From the NCBI RefSeq assembly GCF_025145645.1, contig NZ_CP102252.1:3410001-3474000 (forward strand): a stretch of DNA of 64,000 bases, given 5' to 3'. Shown piece after piece: positions 42,846 through 51,143 of the stretch; position 1 is the first letter of the stretch, and each line of letters begins with the position of its first letter. The translations under genes were made by a program, and so were the position numbers. The notes under the pieces are model-generated. The model worked only from the letters and a program-made list of their open reading frames with translations, was not told where the DNA came from and made no database searches. The stretch is from Alistipes senegalensis JC50. GTDB taxonomy: Bacteria > Bacteroidota > Bacteroidia > Bacteroidales > Rikenellaceae.

Positions 42846-42875
42846 AAAGACGGCCTGCGCGGCCGTCTTTTGTTT
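42846..42875 (+). terminator. Terminator of the defence operon
   Basis: 10-bp stem AAAGACGGCC / GGCCGTCTTT, loop of five, then T-rich sequence. Confidence 0.8.
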
Positions 42876-42885
42876 TGTCGGAATT

Positions 42886-43245
42886 TCAGTTTAGCACTCT
42901 GTCGTTTACTGTCGGCATCTTCCAGACGATAGCTGGTGTCGTCGCTCGTTCTACGATCCAGTGTCTGAATACCTCTGCATTCTCGGATTTGAGCCGAAAG
43001 GCCAGTGCCGTAATCATTTCAAGATTGTACCGTTCGACTATGTTTCCATCTCGGCAACGGGTGCGGCGGGCAACACTATCTTCGTGCAGAACTCCGCTTT
43101 TGAGAATCGCTCGGATATTCGTGCTTACGGCAGCAGTGAATACTCCGAACAAGTCGGCAATTTGAGCCTGAGTAAGCCATACTCCGTTTGTGGTAGGACG
43201 AATCGTTACCAGTCCGTTCTCGATCATTATGGGTGATGTAGTCAT
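42886..43245 (-). CDS. Short RhuM-like DNA-binding protein
   Basis: 119 residues. The N-terminal GVWLTQAQIADLFGVFTAAVSTNIRAI resembles the winged-helix part of RhuM-family proteins, which have the W-L/T-x-x-Q-x-A-x-L-F pattern; the rest (RYNLEMITALAFRLKSENAEVFRHW) fits the following segment. Full RhuM proteins exceed 300 residues, so this is a short variant or fragment. It lies 12 bp after the coupled integrase genes' stop region (on the same strand), suggesting that it belongs to the mobile element. Confidence 0.65.
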   Translation of the reverse strand: MTTSPIMIENGLVTIRPTTNGVWLTQAQIADLFGVFTAAVSTNIRAILKSGVLHEDSVARRTRCRDGNIVERYNLEMITALAFRLKSENAEVFRHWIVERATTPAIVWKMPTVNDRVLN

Positions 43246-43257
43246 AGTCGGTTTCTT

Positions 43258-44562
43258 TTATATGTTATTTATATTTTGCGGCTCCTCGTAGAGTTCGAGC
43301 TTTCGGCTTGCGGACAGTTTCCGTAACTGCTTCGTATCCTCGTCCACCTTTCTGTCCGTTACATGGGCATAGATTTGGGTCGTCATCAGCCGTCGGTGTC
43401 CCATCATGCGGCTGACGGTCTCTATCGGCACGCCCAGCGAGAGCGTGATATGCGTTCCGAAATTATGCCTTGCTTTGTGGAATGTCAGATTCTCGATACC
43501 GTAAGCTGCTCCCAGTCGTGGCATAAGTTTTTGTAACTTATGGTAGGAGCAAATCGGCAGCAACCGTTCGTCGGTACGTTCGGTTCGGTATTTCTCTATA
43601 ATTCGCAGAGGTATGTCCAGCAGCCGTACGACCGATTCCGTGCCAGTCTTCTGTCGTCGGATATGTATCCACCGCACACCCTCCTTATCTTGTGAAATAT
43701 GTTTCTCCGACAGTTGTTTCAGGTCGGCATATGCCAGTCCTGTAAAGGTCGAAAAGATGAACCAGTCCCTCGCTCGTCGCAGTTCAGGGTCGGCGACCTG
43801 CTCGGCGAGCAGGCGTTTCAACTCGTCGAGTTTCAGGTGGCGGCTCCTACGCTTGGGCAGTTCGGGGTGCAGCGTAGCGTAAGGATCGCGGCGCAGCGTC
43901 CCTTGATTCACCGCCCGTGCGGTCATCTTCTTCAATCGGTAGAGGTGCTCGTGTACCGATTTCTGTTGCAGGCGGCGTTCCGTGCGCAGAAACAGGTCGA
44001 ACGCATCGTAGAACTCCCGGTCGAGGCTGCGCAAGGTTATATCCTCCTGGCCGCATCTCTGCTGTACGAAGTCTCGCAGGTGGTTGTACGAGCGCACATA
44101 ACACCCATAGGTCTCTTTCGTGCGGTCGATGCCGACCCGCTTGCGGAACTCCTCGTTGTGCTCCCGAAACAATGCCAGCAGGGGCAGCGGTTTCTGTCCG
44201 ATGCCTTTCACGGCATTCTTCACCAGTTCGGCCGTCACGAAGCCGAGCGACAGATTGATTCGCTTGTAGTGCGCCTTGATTTCCTCTGTCAAGGTATCGA
44301 TCGCTCGGTTTACCTCGCAGGCATTACGGCTGCGGCCGTCGGCACGCCCGGTCGTGGGATTCCAAATCGCAGGATCGACCGCGACTTTCGTCCCGATCTG
44401 TGCCGCTTCGGCGTCGATACTCACCTTGCACAAAAGCTGACACAAACCGTCCTTGCGGACTTTCGTGCGGTTGATATAGAAGAGCACGGCGAACGTGCTG
44501 CGGCGTACAACAGGCTGTTTGCTATTTTGAGATTTCATATCACCATGCAAATTAAATGTCAT
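43258..44562 (-). CDS. int: Tyrosine recombinase, second of a coupled pair
   Basis: 434 residues. It has the arm-binding and core-binding domains, then the catalytic motifs FTGLAYADL (no first arginine), RQKTG, HKARHNFG and GHRRLMTTQIYAHV (tyrosine nucleophile). The start ATG at 44562 shares one base with the TAA of the upstream integrase (TAATG), strongly suggesting translational coupling; a later ATG at 44538 is possible. The pair may work together, as two-integrase systems do in other Bacteroides elements. Confidence 0.92.
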   Translation of the reverse strand: MTFNLHGDMKSQNSKQPVVRRSTFAVLFYINRTKVRKDGLCQLLCKVSIDAEAAQIGTKVAVDPAIWNPTTGRADGRSRNACEVNRAIDTLTEEIKAHYKRINLSLGFVTAELVKNAVKGIGQKPLPLLALFREHNEEFRKRVGIDRTKETYGCYVRSYNHLRDFVQQRCGQEDITLRSLDREFYDAFDLFLRTERRLQQKSVHEHLYRLKKMTARAVNQGTLRRDPYATLHPELPKRRSRHLKLDELKRLLAEQVADPELRRARDWFIFSTFTGLAYADLKQLSEKHISQDKEGVRWIHIRRQKTGTESVVRLLDIPLRIIEKYRTERTDERLLPICSYHKLQKLMPRLGAAYGIENLTFHKARHNFGTHITLSLGVPIETVSRMMGHRRLMTTQIYAHVTDRKVDEDTKQLRKLSASRKLELYEEPQNINNI

Positions 44563-45782
44563 TAAATCGCTACCGTAAACCGTTCTGCAATCCGTTCGTC
44601 GAGAGCCTGCGTGTCAGCGTCGATTTTATTATCGGTCACTTGGGCGTAGATTTGGGTCGTATCGACGCGGCTGTGTCCCAACATGCGGCTGGCTGTCTCC
44701 ATCGGCACGCCGTGCGAGAGCGTGATTTCCGTCGCGTAGGTATGGCGGGCCATATGAAAGGTCAGCTTACGGTCGATGCCGCAAACAGTGGCAAGAAGTT
44801 TCAGTTCCTTGTTCAACTCCGAGTTCCCGTACATAGGAAGTAACCTGCCATCGGGCATTATATCGCGATACTTATTGATGATGTGGCGAGGCAGGTCGAG
44901 CAGCGGTATCTCGAAACTTACTCCTGTTTTCTCTCGTGCGGCTTTGACCCATACTGTTCCGTTTTCGGACGTTTCGAGGTTCGCGGTAGTCAATCGGCAC
45001 ATATCGCCGTAGCTGATCCCCGTATAGCAGGAAAAGAGAAACAGATCGCGGACGAGGTAGAGCCTCGGCACAGAAAGCGGCGTAGTCATCAGCCGCTGCA
45101 ACTCCTCGCGCGTGAGATAGCGTCGTTTGTGTTCGGGACGCGGAGGTTCGTAGCCGGCAAACGGATCGGCGGTGATAATGCCTGCGGCGATGGCTTTGTT
45201 GACCACTGTATGCAGGCGCGACATATATAGCACGATCGTGTTCGGAGCTAACTGCCGCTCCGTGCGTAGGTACAGGTCGAATTTGTCGATGAACGACCGA
45301 TCCAAAGTCGAAAAAGGAATATCCGACAGCCGAAGCCGCTCTGATAGGAATCGCCCGACGTGTTCGCAGGCGCAACGATAGGTGCGAGCCGACTTGGCCG
45401 TGCGATTCACACCTACTCGTTGCTCGAAATGCTCGATGAACGAGCGGAAGTACCCGAGTAGCGTTTCCTGCCCGAAAGCCATGCCCAACAGCAGGCATTT
45501 GACCTCCTCGGCCGTTATCCGTTCACGAACGGCAGACTGCTCGCGATAGATACTGATAGCCGAAGCCCGCAGTTCGTCCAACCGACGATTGATTTCGACG
45601 GCCTCGGCGCTTTTGCCTTTGGCACGCCCCGATGTCCATAGCGAGCTTGGTGCAAGCATCTTTGCGCTGAACACGCTTTCCGAACGGCCGACAGTCAAAC
45701 GACCCATGACGGGGCAACGACCCGCATTGTCCGTTTCGTTCTTTTTCAGGTAGAACGTAACCTTTACGTCTTCTTGATTCAT
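44562..45782 (-). CDS. int: Tyrosine recombinase, first of a coupled pair
   Basis: 406 residues. Catalytic domain motifs YTGISYGDM (first arginine replaced), REKTGVSFEI, HMARHTYAT and GHSRVDTTQIYAQV are present. It is distinct from, but homologous to, the integrase at 7859-9088 (same family, different domain sequences). Its start is about 400 bp from the lipoprotein locus on the right, so the element end is probably between 45783 and 46194. Confidence 0.92.
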   Translation of the reverse strand: MNQEDVKVTFYLKKNETDNAGRCPVMGRLTVGRSESVFSAKMLAPSSLWTSGRAKGKSAEAVEINRRLDELRASAISIYREQSAVRERITAEEVKCLLLGMAFGQETLLGYFRSFIEHFEQRVGVNRTAKSARTYRCACEHVGRFLSERLRLSDIPFSTLDRSFIDKFDLYLRTERQLAPNTIVLYMSRLHTVVNKAIAAGIITADPFAGYEPPRPEHKRRYLTREELQRLMTTPLSVPRLYLVRDLFLFSCYTGISYGDMCRLTTANLETSENGTVWVKAAREKTGVSFEIPLLDLPRHIINKYRDIMPDGRLLPMYGNSELNKELKLLATVCGIDRKLTFHMARHTYATEITLSHGVPMETASRMLGHSRVDTTQIYAQVTDNKIDADTQALDERIAERFTVAI

Positions 45783-46194
45783 AACTCTATTAACCGTTTA
45801 CAAAATTAGTTGATATAGAGCTATTTGAAGCTATGAAAAACGAAGCGGAACATAGAATAAGATACTATGCCCTCACATCGGAAACCGTCTTTTAGCGAAA
45901 CTCCGAATAAAACGACTATCTTTGTCGTAGAGTTTCGTGAGAAAAACGGTGTTCCTCGAAGTACAGAACCGTTTTCGGAGGTCGGAATCAAAGCCCCGAC
46001 AGCCTCTTCCACGACCGAAAAAGGCAACGGATAAGTAACGAATCCCTCGCTCTACTCCTCGAAATCCTGCATTTCGGTCATTCGGCAAGGGACTGAGGTT
46101 CTACCCATTGCGATTCTGCATTTCAACAACTTACATTATTACGCCCCGTTCGCCCGTTTTATCCGATTTTCTTCGTATCTTTGACCTTGTCTTA
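45783..46194. other. Intergenic region to the right of the integrases, likely element boundary
   Basis: No secure gene. A 55-codon frame at 45867-46034 has no clear ribosome site and no known family. Two -7-like boxes (TATCTTTG) occur at about 45918 and 46176-46183. Confidence 0.45.
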
Positions 46195-46256
46195 GATACT
46201 CCCGCTCGGCAATGTTCAAATAAATTTGACATTGCCCTCGCTTATTCGTATCTTTG
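46195..46256 (+). repeat. GATACTCC...TATCTTTG stem-loop repeat, copy 3, with promoter
   Basis: GATAC and GTATC close the outside; inside, GGCAATG-T-TCAAAT pairs with ATTTGA-CATTGCC. The repeat ends in a consensus TATCTTTG at 46249-46256, 28 bp before the lipoprotein gene. It therefore carries that gene's likely promoter. Confidence 0.75.
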
Positions 46257-46284
46257 TGCTGTGAATCTCTAACAGCTTGGCGTT

Positions 46285-46551
46285 ATGAACAGAAAACTGA
46301 AACTCGCGCTGGCGGCCCTTCTGGGATTCTCCGCGGCCTGCTCGTCGGTGAAGAACGCACCCAAGGACAAGGACGAGACCTCCGACGTGAAGGTCGAACC
46401 CGGTCCGTCCAATCCCCGCATCGTGGTCATGTACGGCGTGCGGGTTCCCGACAGCATCCGTATCAAACGTATGGAGCGCCAGCATCCCGATTCGCTGCCT
46501 CCGGTTGCCGAACAGCCCCGCGAGGAGGCTCCGACGCCCTCCGGGAAGTAG
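46285..46551 (+). CDS. Short lipoprotein paired with a radical SAM enzyme (TIGR04134-like)
   Basis: 88 residues. Signal peptide and lipobox GFSAAC (Cys about 20), a charged linker, then RIVVMYGVRVPDS and a proline-rich tail. Small lipoproteins with a YG-containing stretch lie just before TIGR04133 radical SAM enzymes in Bacteroidota, and the pair is thought to be an enzyme and its substrate. The stop is 3 bp before the radical SAM start. The promoter is the repeat at 46195-46256. What modification, if any, occurs is unknown. Confidence 0.7.
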   Translation: MNRKLKLALAALLGFSAACSSVKNAPKDKDETSDVKVEPGPSNPRIVVMYGVRVPDSIRIKRMERQHPDSLPPVAEQPREEAPTPSGK

Positions 46552-46554
46552 GCC

Positions 46555-47628
46555 ATGTCGGGCCGCAGACTGGGGCTTCGCAAACGGCTGGCCCTCGATA
46601 TTTTCTCCGATCTCTATGCTTCGACGGTGCGCGAACACCGTCTTGATACGCTTTTCTGGGAGTGTACGTTGCGCTGCAACCTCTCCTGCCGCCATTGCGG
46701 CAGCGACTGCCGCGTGGACCCCGGCGTCGCCGACATGCCGCTGGCCGATTTCCTGAAGGTCCTTGACGAGGAGGTGACGCCCCATGTCGATCCCGCCGAC
46801 GTGTTGATCATCTTTTCGGGCGGCGAGGTGCTGGTGCGTGCGGACCTGGAGGAGGCCGGCGCCGAGGTCACGCGCCGCGGCTATCCGTGGGGGATGGTGA
46901 CCAACGGCATGGCTCTGACCCCGGAGCGTTTCCGGCGCCTGCTGGATGCCGGCCTGCGGTCGGTCTCGGTGAGCCTCGACGGCTTCGAGCGCGAGCACAA
47001 CTACATCCGCGGCCATGCCCGCAGTTACGACCGGGCGCTGGACGCCGTGCGGATGGTCGTGCGCGAACCGTCGCTGTCGTACGATGTGGTGACGTGCGTC
47101 ACGGGAGCTATGGTCCCGCAGCTGGAGGCTTTCCGCGACATGCTGATCGCCGAGGGGGTGCGCCATTGGCGGCTCTTCTCGATCTTTCCGATGGGGCGTG
47201 CCAAGAACGACCCGACGCTGCGGATGACCGATGCGCAGTTCCGCGAGATGCTGGAGTTCATCGTACGCACCCGCCGCGAAGGGCGCATCGACGCCAGCTA
47301 TGCCTGCGAGGGATTTCTGGGCGGCTACGAGGCCGAGGTCCGCGACCAGTTCTACCAGTGTGCCGCGGGCGTTTCGGTGGCTTCGATCCGCGTCGATGGA
47401 GCGATCTCGGGGTGTACGTCGATCCGCGCCAACTACCATCAGGGCAATATCTACCGGGATAAATTCTGGGACGTGTGGCAGAACCGCTTCGGGCCGTTCC
47501 GCAACCGCGAGTGGGCGCGCAAGGGCGAATGTGCCGACTGCCGGATGTTCCGCTACTGCCTGGGAGGGGGCATGCACCTGCGCGGCGACGACGGGGAGCT
47601 GCTCTATTGCCACTACAAGCGGCTGTAA
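46555..47628 (+). CDS. Radical SAM/SPASM enzyme of the lipoprotein system (TIGR04133-like)
   Basis: 357 residues. The radical SAM cluster motif is C41-x3-C45-x2-C48 (CNLSCRHC), followed by the SGGE SAM-binding motif (IIFSGGEVLV). The C-terminal SPASM region has further cysteines (QCAAG, GCTS, GECADCRMFRYC, YCHYK) that would bind auxiliary iron-sulfur clusters. Such enzymes modify peptides by radical chemistry. It is probably translated together with the adjacent lipoprotein, its most likely substrate. The reaction is not known. Confidence 0.88.
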   Translation: MSGRRLGLRKRLALDIFSDLYASTVREHRLDTLFWECTLRCNLSCRHCGSDCRVDPGVADMPLADFLKVLDEEVTPHVDPADVLIIFSGGEVLVRADLEEAGAEVTRRGYPWGMVTNGMALTPERFRRLLDAGLRSVSVSLDGFEREHNYIRGHARSYDRALDAVRMVVREPSLSYDVVTCVTGAMVPQLEAFRDMLIAEGVRHWRLFSIFPMGRAKNDPTLRMTDAQFREMLEFIVRTRREGRIDASYACEGFLGGYEAEVRDQFYQCAAGVSVASIRVDGAISGCTSIRANYHQGNIYRDKFWDVWQNRFGPFRNREWARKGECADCRMFRYCLGGGMHLRGDDGELLYCHYKRL

Positions 47629-47733
47629 ATGGCGCCCCGCTTCGGCGAAAGGGCAAAATTTTTACGAATAAATTTTGACTTTTCGGATTTTCGGCTTATC
47701 TTTGTGCGCTCTTAAATGATAAGGGCACTTGTT

Positions 47734-47808
47734 CGGGGTGTAGCGCAGTCCGGTTAGCGCGCCAGCTTCGGGAGTTGGAGGTCGCTGGTTCGAATCCAGT
47801 CTCCCCGA
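47734..47808 (+). tRNA. tRNA-Pro (anticodon CGG)
   Basis: Acceptor CGGGGTG pairs with CTCCCCG except one T-T mismatch. The anticodon stem CCAGC/GTTGG holds loop TTCGGGA, giving anticodon CGG. T arm GCTGG-TTCGAAT-CCAGT. CCA is not encoded. Confidence 0.88.
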
Positions 47809-47815
47809 CAAATCG

Positions 47816-47846
47816 GCAGACTGCCCATGAGGTGGTCTGCTTTTTT
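47816..47846 (+). terminator. Terminator between the tRNA genes
   Basis: GCAGAC pairs with GTCTGC and is followed by six T residues. Confidence 0.7.
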
Positions 47847-47866
47847 CTTTTTTACGACCGTTGTTT

Positions 47867-47940
<74 letters not shown>

Positions 47941-47953
47941 CGAACGATGTATG

Positions 47954-47986
47954 AAACACCCCTCCGTTTTCTGCGGAGGGGTGTTT
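47954..47986. terminator. Terminator after the tRNA genes
   Basis: 13-bp stem AAACACCCCTCCG / CGGAGGGGTGTTT with a seven-base loop. It can also serve the convergent fimbrial operon. Confidence 0.82.
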
Positions 47987-48029
47987 TCGGAATGCCGTCC
48001 TCCGTTCGGGGACGGGGCCTTTGCGGCCG

Positions 48030-51000
48030 CTATTCCACCAGACGCACGAAACAGGCGTCGCTTATATTTGTCTCTGTCTCCCCGCCTGTACTCCAGTCGC
48101 CAGTCAGAAAGGCATTGTTTTCGAATTGGTTGAAATCGTACGTGGACACGTTTATGTCCCATGCCGAAATACCGTTCTGTTTCTGGTTGAGCCAGTAGAT
48201 CGCCCCGAAATTAGTGGAGATGGTGTAGAACATCGGGCGGTAATGGACATCCGAGGAGGTATAGAGCGCTCCGCGGGTGGCATAGCGCAATACACCGAAC
48301 TTGCCGCCCTCCTGTGCGCAGTTCTTGCGCCGTCCGTATCCGGAGACTCCGACCGGGAAGAACAGGTTGGCGCCTTCGCCGCCCGAATTCAGACTGCCTT
48401 TGGGGTTGTAGACGAAACAGCCGCGCATGCCCTTGTTTTTGTTGCTGTCGTTGTAGTAGGCATGGGTGTAAATCTCCTTGACATCGAAGTTGGTTTCGGT
48501 GGAGGCGTCGCCGTAGAGCACTCCGTAGGCGAACTGACAGTTCATTTGCAGCGTGTAGAAATCGTCGTATGTGGCCACGTGACAAACGCTGTTGCCGATG
48601 GTCTGATTCAGGTCGCTGAATCCGGCCGAGCCGTGCGACCGGCTCGTTATCTGCGTTTTTCCCGCGACGGCGGTCCAGGTTCCGGTCTTTCCCGAACTTG
48701 CGGGTGCGAGTTTGAATTCGGTCGTCGCATGATCCTTGAAATCGTCGAACACGTTGTTGACCGCGTCGATGGGCTGGGCGATGTTGCCGTAGCGGAAAAG
48801 CGATCCCTCCTCGCACGGCGACTTCGCTTCCGTGTTTTCGTAGCACAGATTGAAACAGTGCCACTTGGCGGTGCCTGCGATCTGGGCGGGGGCGTATCCC
48901 TGGCGCACGAAGATGCGGTGGTAGCAGGAATAGTTGTGGTAACGCACCAGGATGATCCCGAAACGGCATTGGTCTTCGGGGATCGTGCCGTCGGGCTGAT
49001 AGGTGAACTGGACTTCGGAGCCGGTGGCTCCCCGTGCCGAACCGCCCAGCACACCGTTGATCTTTATCCACTCTTTGCCGACTTCGACCGTGGCGTCCCA
49101 GGGACCCTCCGATTCGAAAGGCAGGTATTGGGTCGCGGCCTCGTTCTGGCGGTGGGTGAGTACCACCTTGAACGACGCATCGTTATCGTGCCGGCGGTAG
49201 ATGCCCTTGGGGTTGATGATGCGGCGGACCTGGAAAATCGTCACGGTATCCACCGCGGGCTCGTCGAGTCCTTCCAGCTGGACCGTCAGTCTTACCTTTG
49301 CGGAGCGGCGGTATGAGAAATAAGAGTTGTTGCCCGAGAATCCGGTCTTGTCCGTCAACTGCAATGCCCGGGTATAACATGGAATCTGAAGGACGGTTTT
49401 TCCTTCCGCTTCGTCGGTCGAAACGATATAGTCGCCGTCGTTCCCGCCGTCGATCGTTCCGTCTCGGGAGATGTCGTATTCGCGGTATCCGCGCGGCGAT
49501 TGGCCTCTTTCGTTGTCGAGCAGCACGCTGCTGAATTGCGCCAAGTCGTCTCCGAAATCCTTCTGCTTCCAATAGAAATAGTTGTATCCTTTCCAGTAGT
49601 CCACGTCCCGGCCGATCCAGTTGATATGGGTCGCGGCCAGCGAGAGGAATCCGTTCCACGGGCCGTCCTTGATTTTGGGATTGTCGAGATCGGCATTGCT
49701 CGCCGGGCTTCCGTTCGGGTTTCCGCTCATCGTGTAGACTTCCCCGCGGTAATAGGTGAATTCCTCTCCGGCGTTGTAGGGCCTCCAGTCGTTTTCGATG
49801 ATCTCGGCCTTCAGATTGCCCACGGGTTTGCCCTTGATCTTCACGGGCAGCATCATCGAGTGGTCGTAGAGGTAGGAGATGAAATAGGGGTTGGGGACAT
49901 AGATGCCGGGCTCTTCGTTGTAGTCGATGTGCCAGTCCACGTCGTTGGCGTTGCCCTGAAAGCGCATCGTGAGCTTGTAGTGGAAGTTCCGTTCGGCGTT
50001 ATAGTCGTCGTCGGCGTTCTTGCCGAGCATGAAGCGGTAGAAAATCCGCCCTTTTCCGGGGTTCTCCGCCGTGTTCGAGATGTAGAATCCCTCGACCTCG
50101 ATGTATGTGCCGCATGGCTTATCGTCGCGGTATCCCGGTTTGCCGGGGGTGTTCCCGTCGGGGTAGGAGATCTGCGAATTGCCGCCCGAAACATCCTGCC
50201 ATTTGAGTTTCCCCTTGCCCTGCATGTTCTCGTAGAAGAAAAGCGACCGGGCGTCGTTTGCATGCAGCTGCTCCCGGTCGGCCGGATCGCCGCCCAGCGG
50301 ATTGTTGCCTTTGGTCAGGCGCGGCCACAGGTTGAAGTCGCTGCCCTTTCCGTATTCGATCGTATCGCCGTCGATCCAAACGTCTTCGTCGGGGTCCGCG
50401 ATCCGGGTTTCATCGTTGGGGTCGAGCAGCGTGCAGGTGCGGGGGATGTTGTGAATCCGCGCCGATTTGATGTGGATGTAGATATTTTCGTAGAGGTTCG
50501 TCGTGTCGAACGATATGGTGACTTTCGATGCGAGGCGGCGAACCCACGCATGGAGCGCCGGTTTGGCCGAGTTGATCGTAATGACCGGGGCTTCGCCGCG
50601 GACTGCGCTGGGCGTCGGCTCGCCCTCCGTGAAATAGCCCGACATCTGGTCGTTGTTCTTCGTGTCGGTGTCCCAGGTCAGCGTGATCTGCCGGAAATCG
50701 GCTTCCCGGGCGATCTGCGAGGCATAGCGGGGGTCGGTCGAGAGATCGCCCGTATTGACCGCGGCATAAATCCGGTAGCGGCCGTAGGGGATACGGCATT
50801 CGAAGTCGGCGCGTTGCGTGGTCTGTTCGGTCGGGCTCTCTTTGCGCGGGATGTCGGAGATTTTCAGCTGTTCGCCGGGGTGATAGCTGCTTCCGGCGAG
50901 CGTGCCGTCCTCGCGGTACCAGGCGACGAACACATCGGTGATTTCGGCGATCGCGTCGCCTTTGAGGCTGCGGGTCTTTCCGAGCGGGACGTTCGACAGC

Positions 51001-51143
51001 GAATGGAAGGTCACGGCGAGCGACGCGAGGCTTTCGCCGTCGCCGAAAGGGCCCTGGTTCGCATCTGTGTCATCGCGCGTACAGGAAGCGGAGCCGAACA
51101 GTATGCCGCTCAGCAGCATGCAGAGTATCACCTTGCTTTTCAT
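48030..51143 (-). CDS. Large fimbrial accessory lipoprotein (DUF4906-like)
   Basis: 1037 residues. Signal peptide and lipobox FGSASC (about residue 21), then several beta-rich domains including a fimbrillin-like N-terminal part. Its size and place at the end of an Mfa operon fit DUF4906 proteins, thought to be fimbrial tip or accessory subunits. The start ATG overlaps the upstream stop by four bases (ATGA), so it is translationally coupled. The family assignment is moderate. Confidence 0.65.
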   Translation of the reverse strand: MKSKVILCMLLSGILFGSASCTRDDTDANQGPFGDGESLASLAVTFHSLSNVPLGKTRSLKGDAIAEITDVFVAWYREDGTLAGSSYHPGEQLKISDIPRKESPTEQTTQRADFECRIPYGRYRIYAAVNTGDLSTDPRYASQIAREADFRQITLTWDTDTKNNDQMSGYFTEGEPTPSAVRGEAPVITINSAKPALHAWVRRLASKVTISFDTTNLYENIYIHIKSARIHNIPRTCTLLDPNDETRIADPDEDVWIDGDTIEYGKGSDFNLWPRLTKGNNPLGGDPADREQLHANDARSLFFYENMQGKGKLKWQDVSGGNSQISYPDGNTPGKPGYRDDKPCGTYIEVEGFYISNTAENPGKGRIFYRFMLGKNADDDYNAERNFHYKLTMRFQGNANDVDWHIDYNEEPGIYVPNPYFISYLYDHSMMLPVKIKGKPVGNLKAEIIENDWRPYNAGEEFTYYRGEVYTMSGNPNGSPASNADLDNPKIKDGPWNGFLSLAATHINWIGRDVDYWKGYNYFYWKQKDFGDDLAQFSSVLLDNERGQSPRGYREYDISRDGTIDGGNDGDYIVSTDEAEGKTVLQIPCYTRALQLTDKTGFSGNNSYFSYRRSAKVRLTVQLEGLDEPAVDTVTIFQVRRIINPKGIYRRHDNDASFKVVLTHRQNEAATQYLPFESEGPWDATVEVGKEWIKINGVLGGSARGATGSEVQFTYQPDGTIPEDQCRFGIILVRYHNYSCYHRIFVRQGYAPAQIAGTAKWHCFNLCYENTEAKSPCEEGSLFRYGNIAQPIDAVNNVFDDFKDHATTEFKLAPASSGKTGTWTAVAGKTQITSRSHGSAGFSDLNQTIGNSVCHVATYDDFYTLQMNCQFAYGVLYGDASTETNFDVKEIYTHAYYNDSNKNKGMRGCFVYNPKGSLNSGGEGANLFFPVGVSGYGRRKNCAQEGGKFGVLRYATRGALYTSSDVHYRPMFYTISTNFGAIYWLNQKQNGISAWDINVSTYDFNQFENNAFLTGDWSTGGETETNISDACFVRLVE

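Noticed and set aside
45867..46034. 55-codon plus-strand frame right of the integrases
   Set aside because: It has no clear ribosome site or family; the nearby TATCTTTG lies inside it. It is kept as intergenic.
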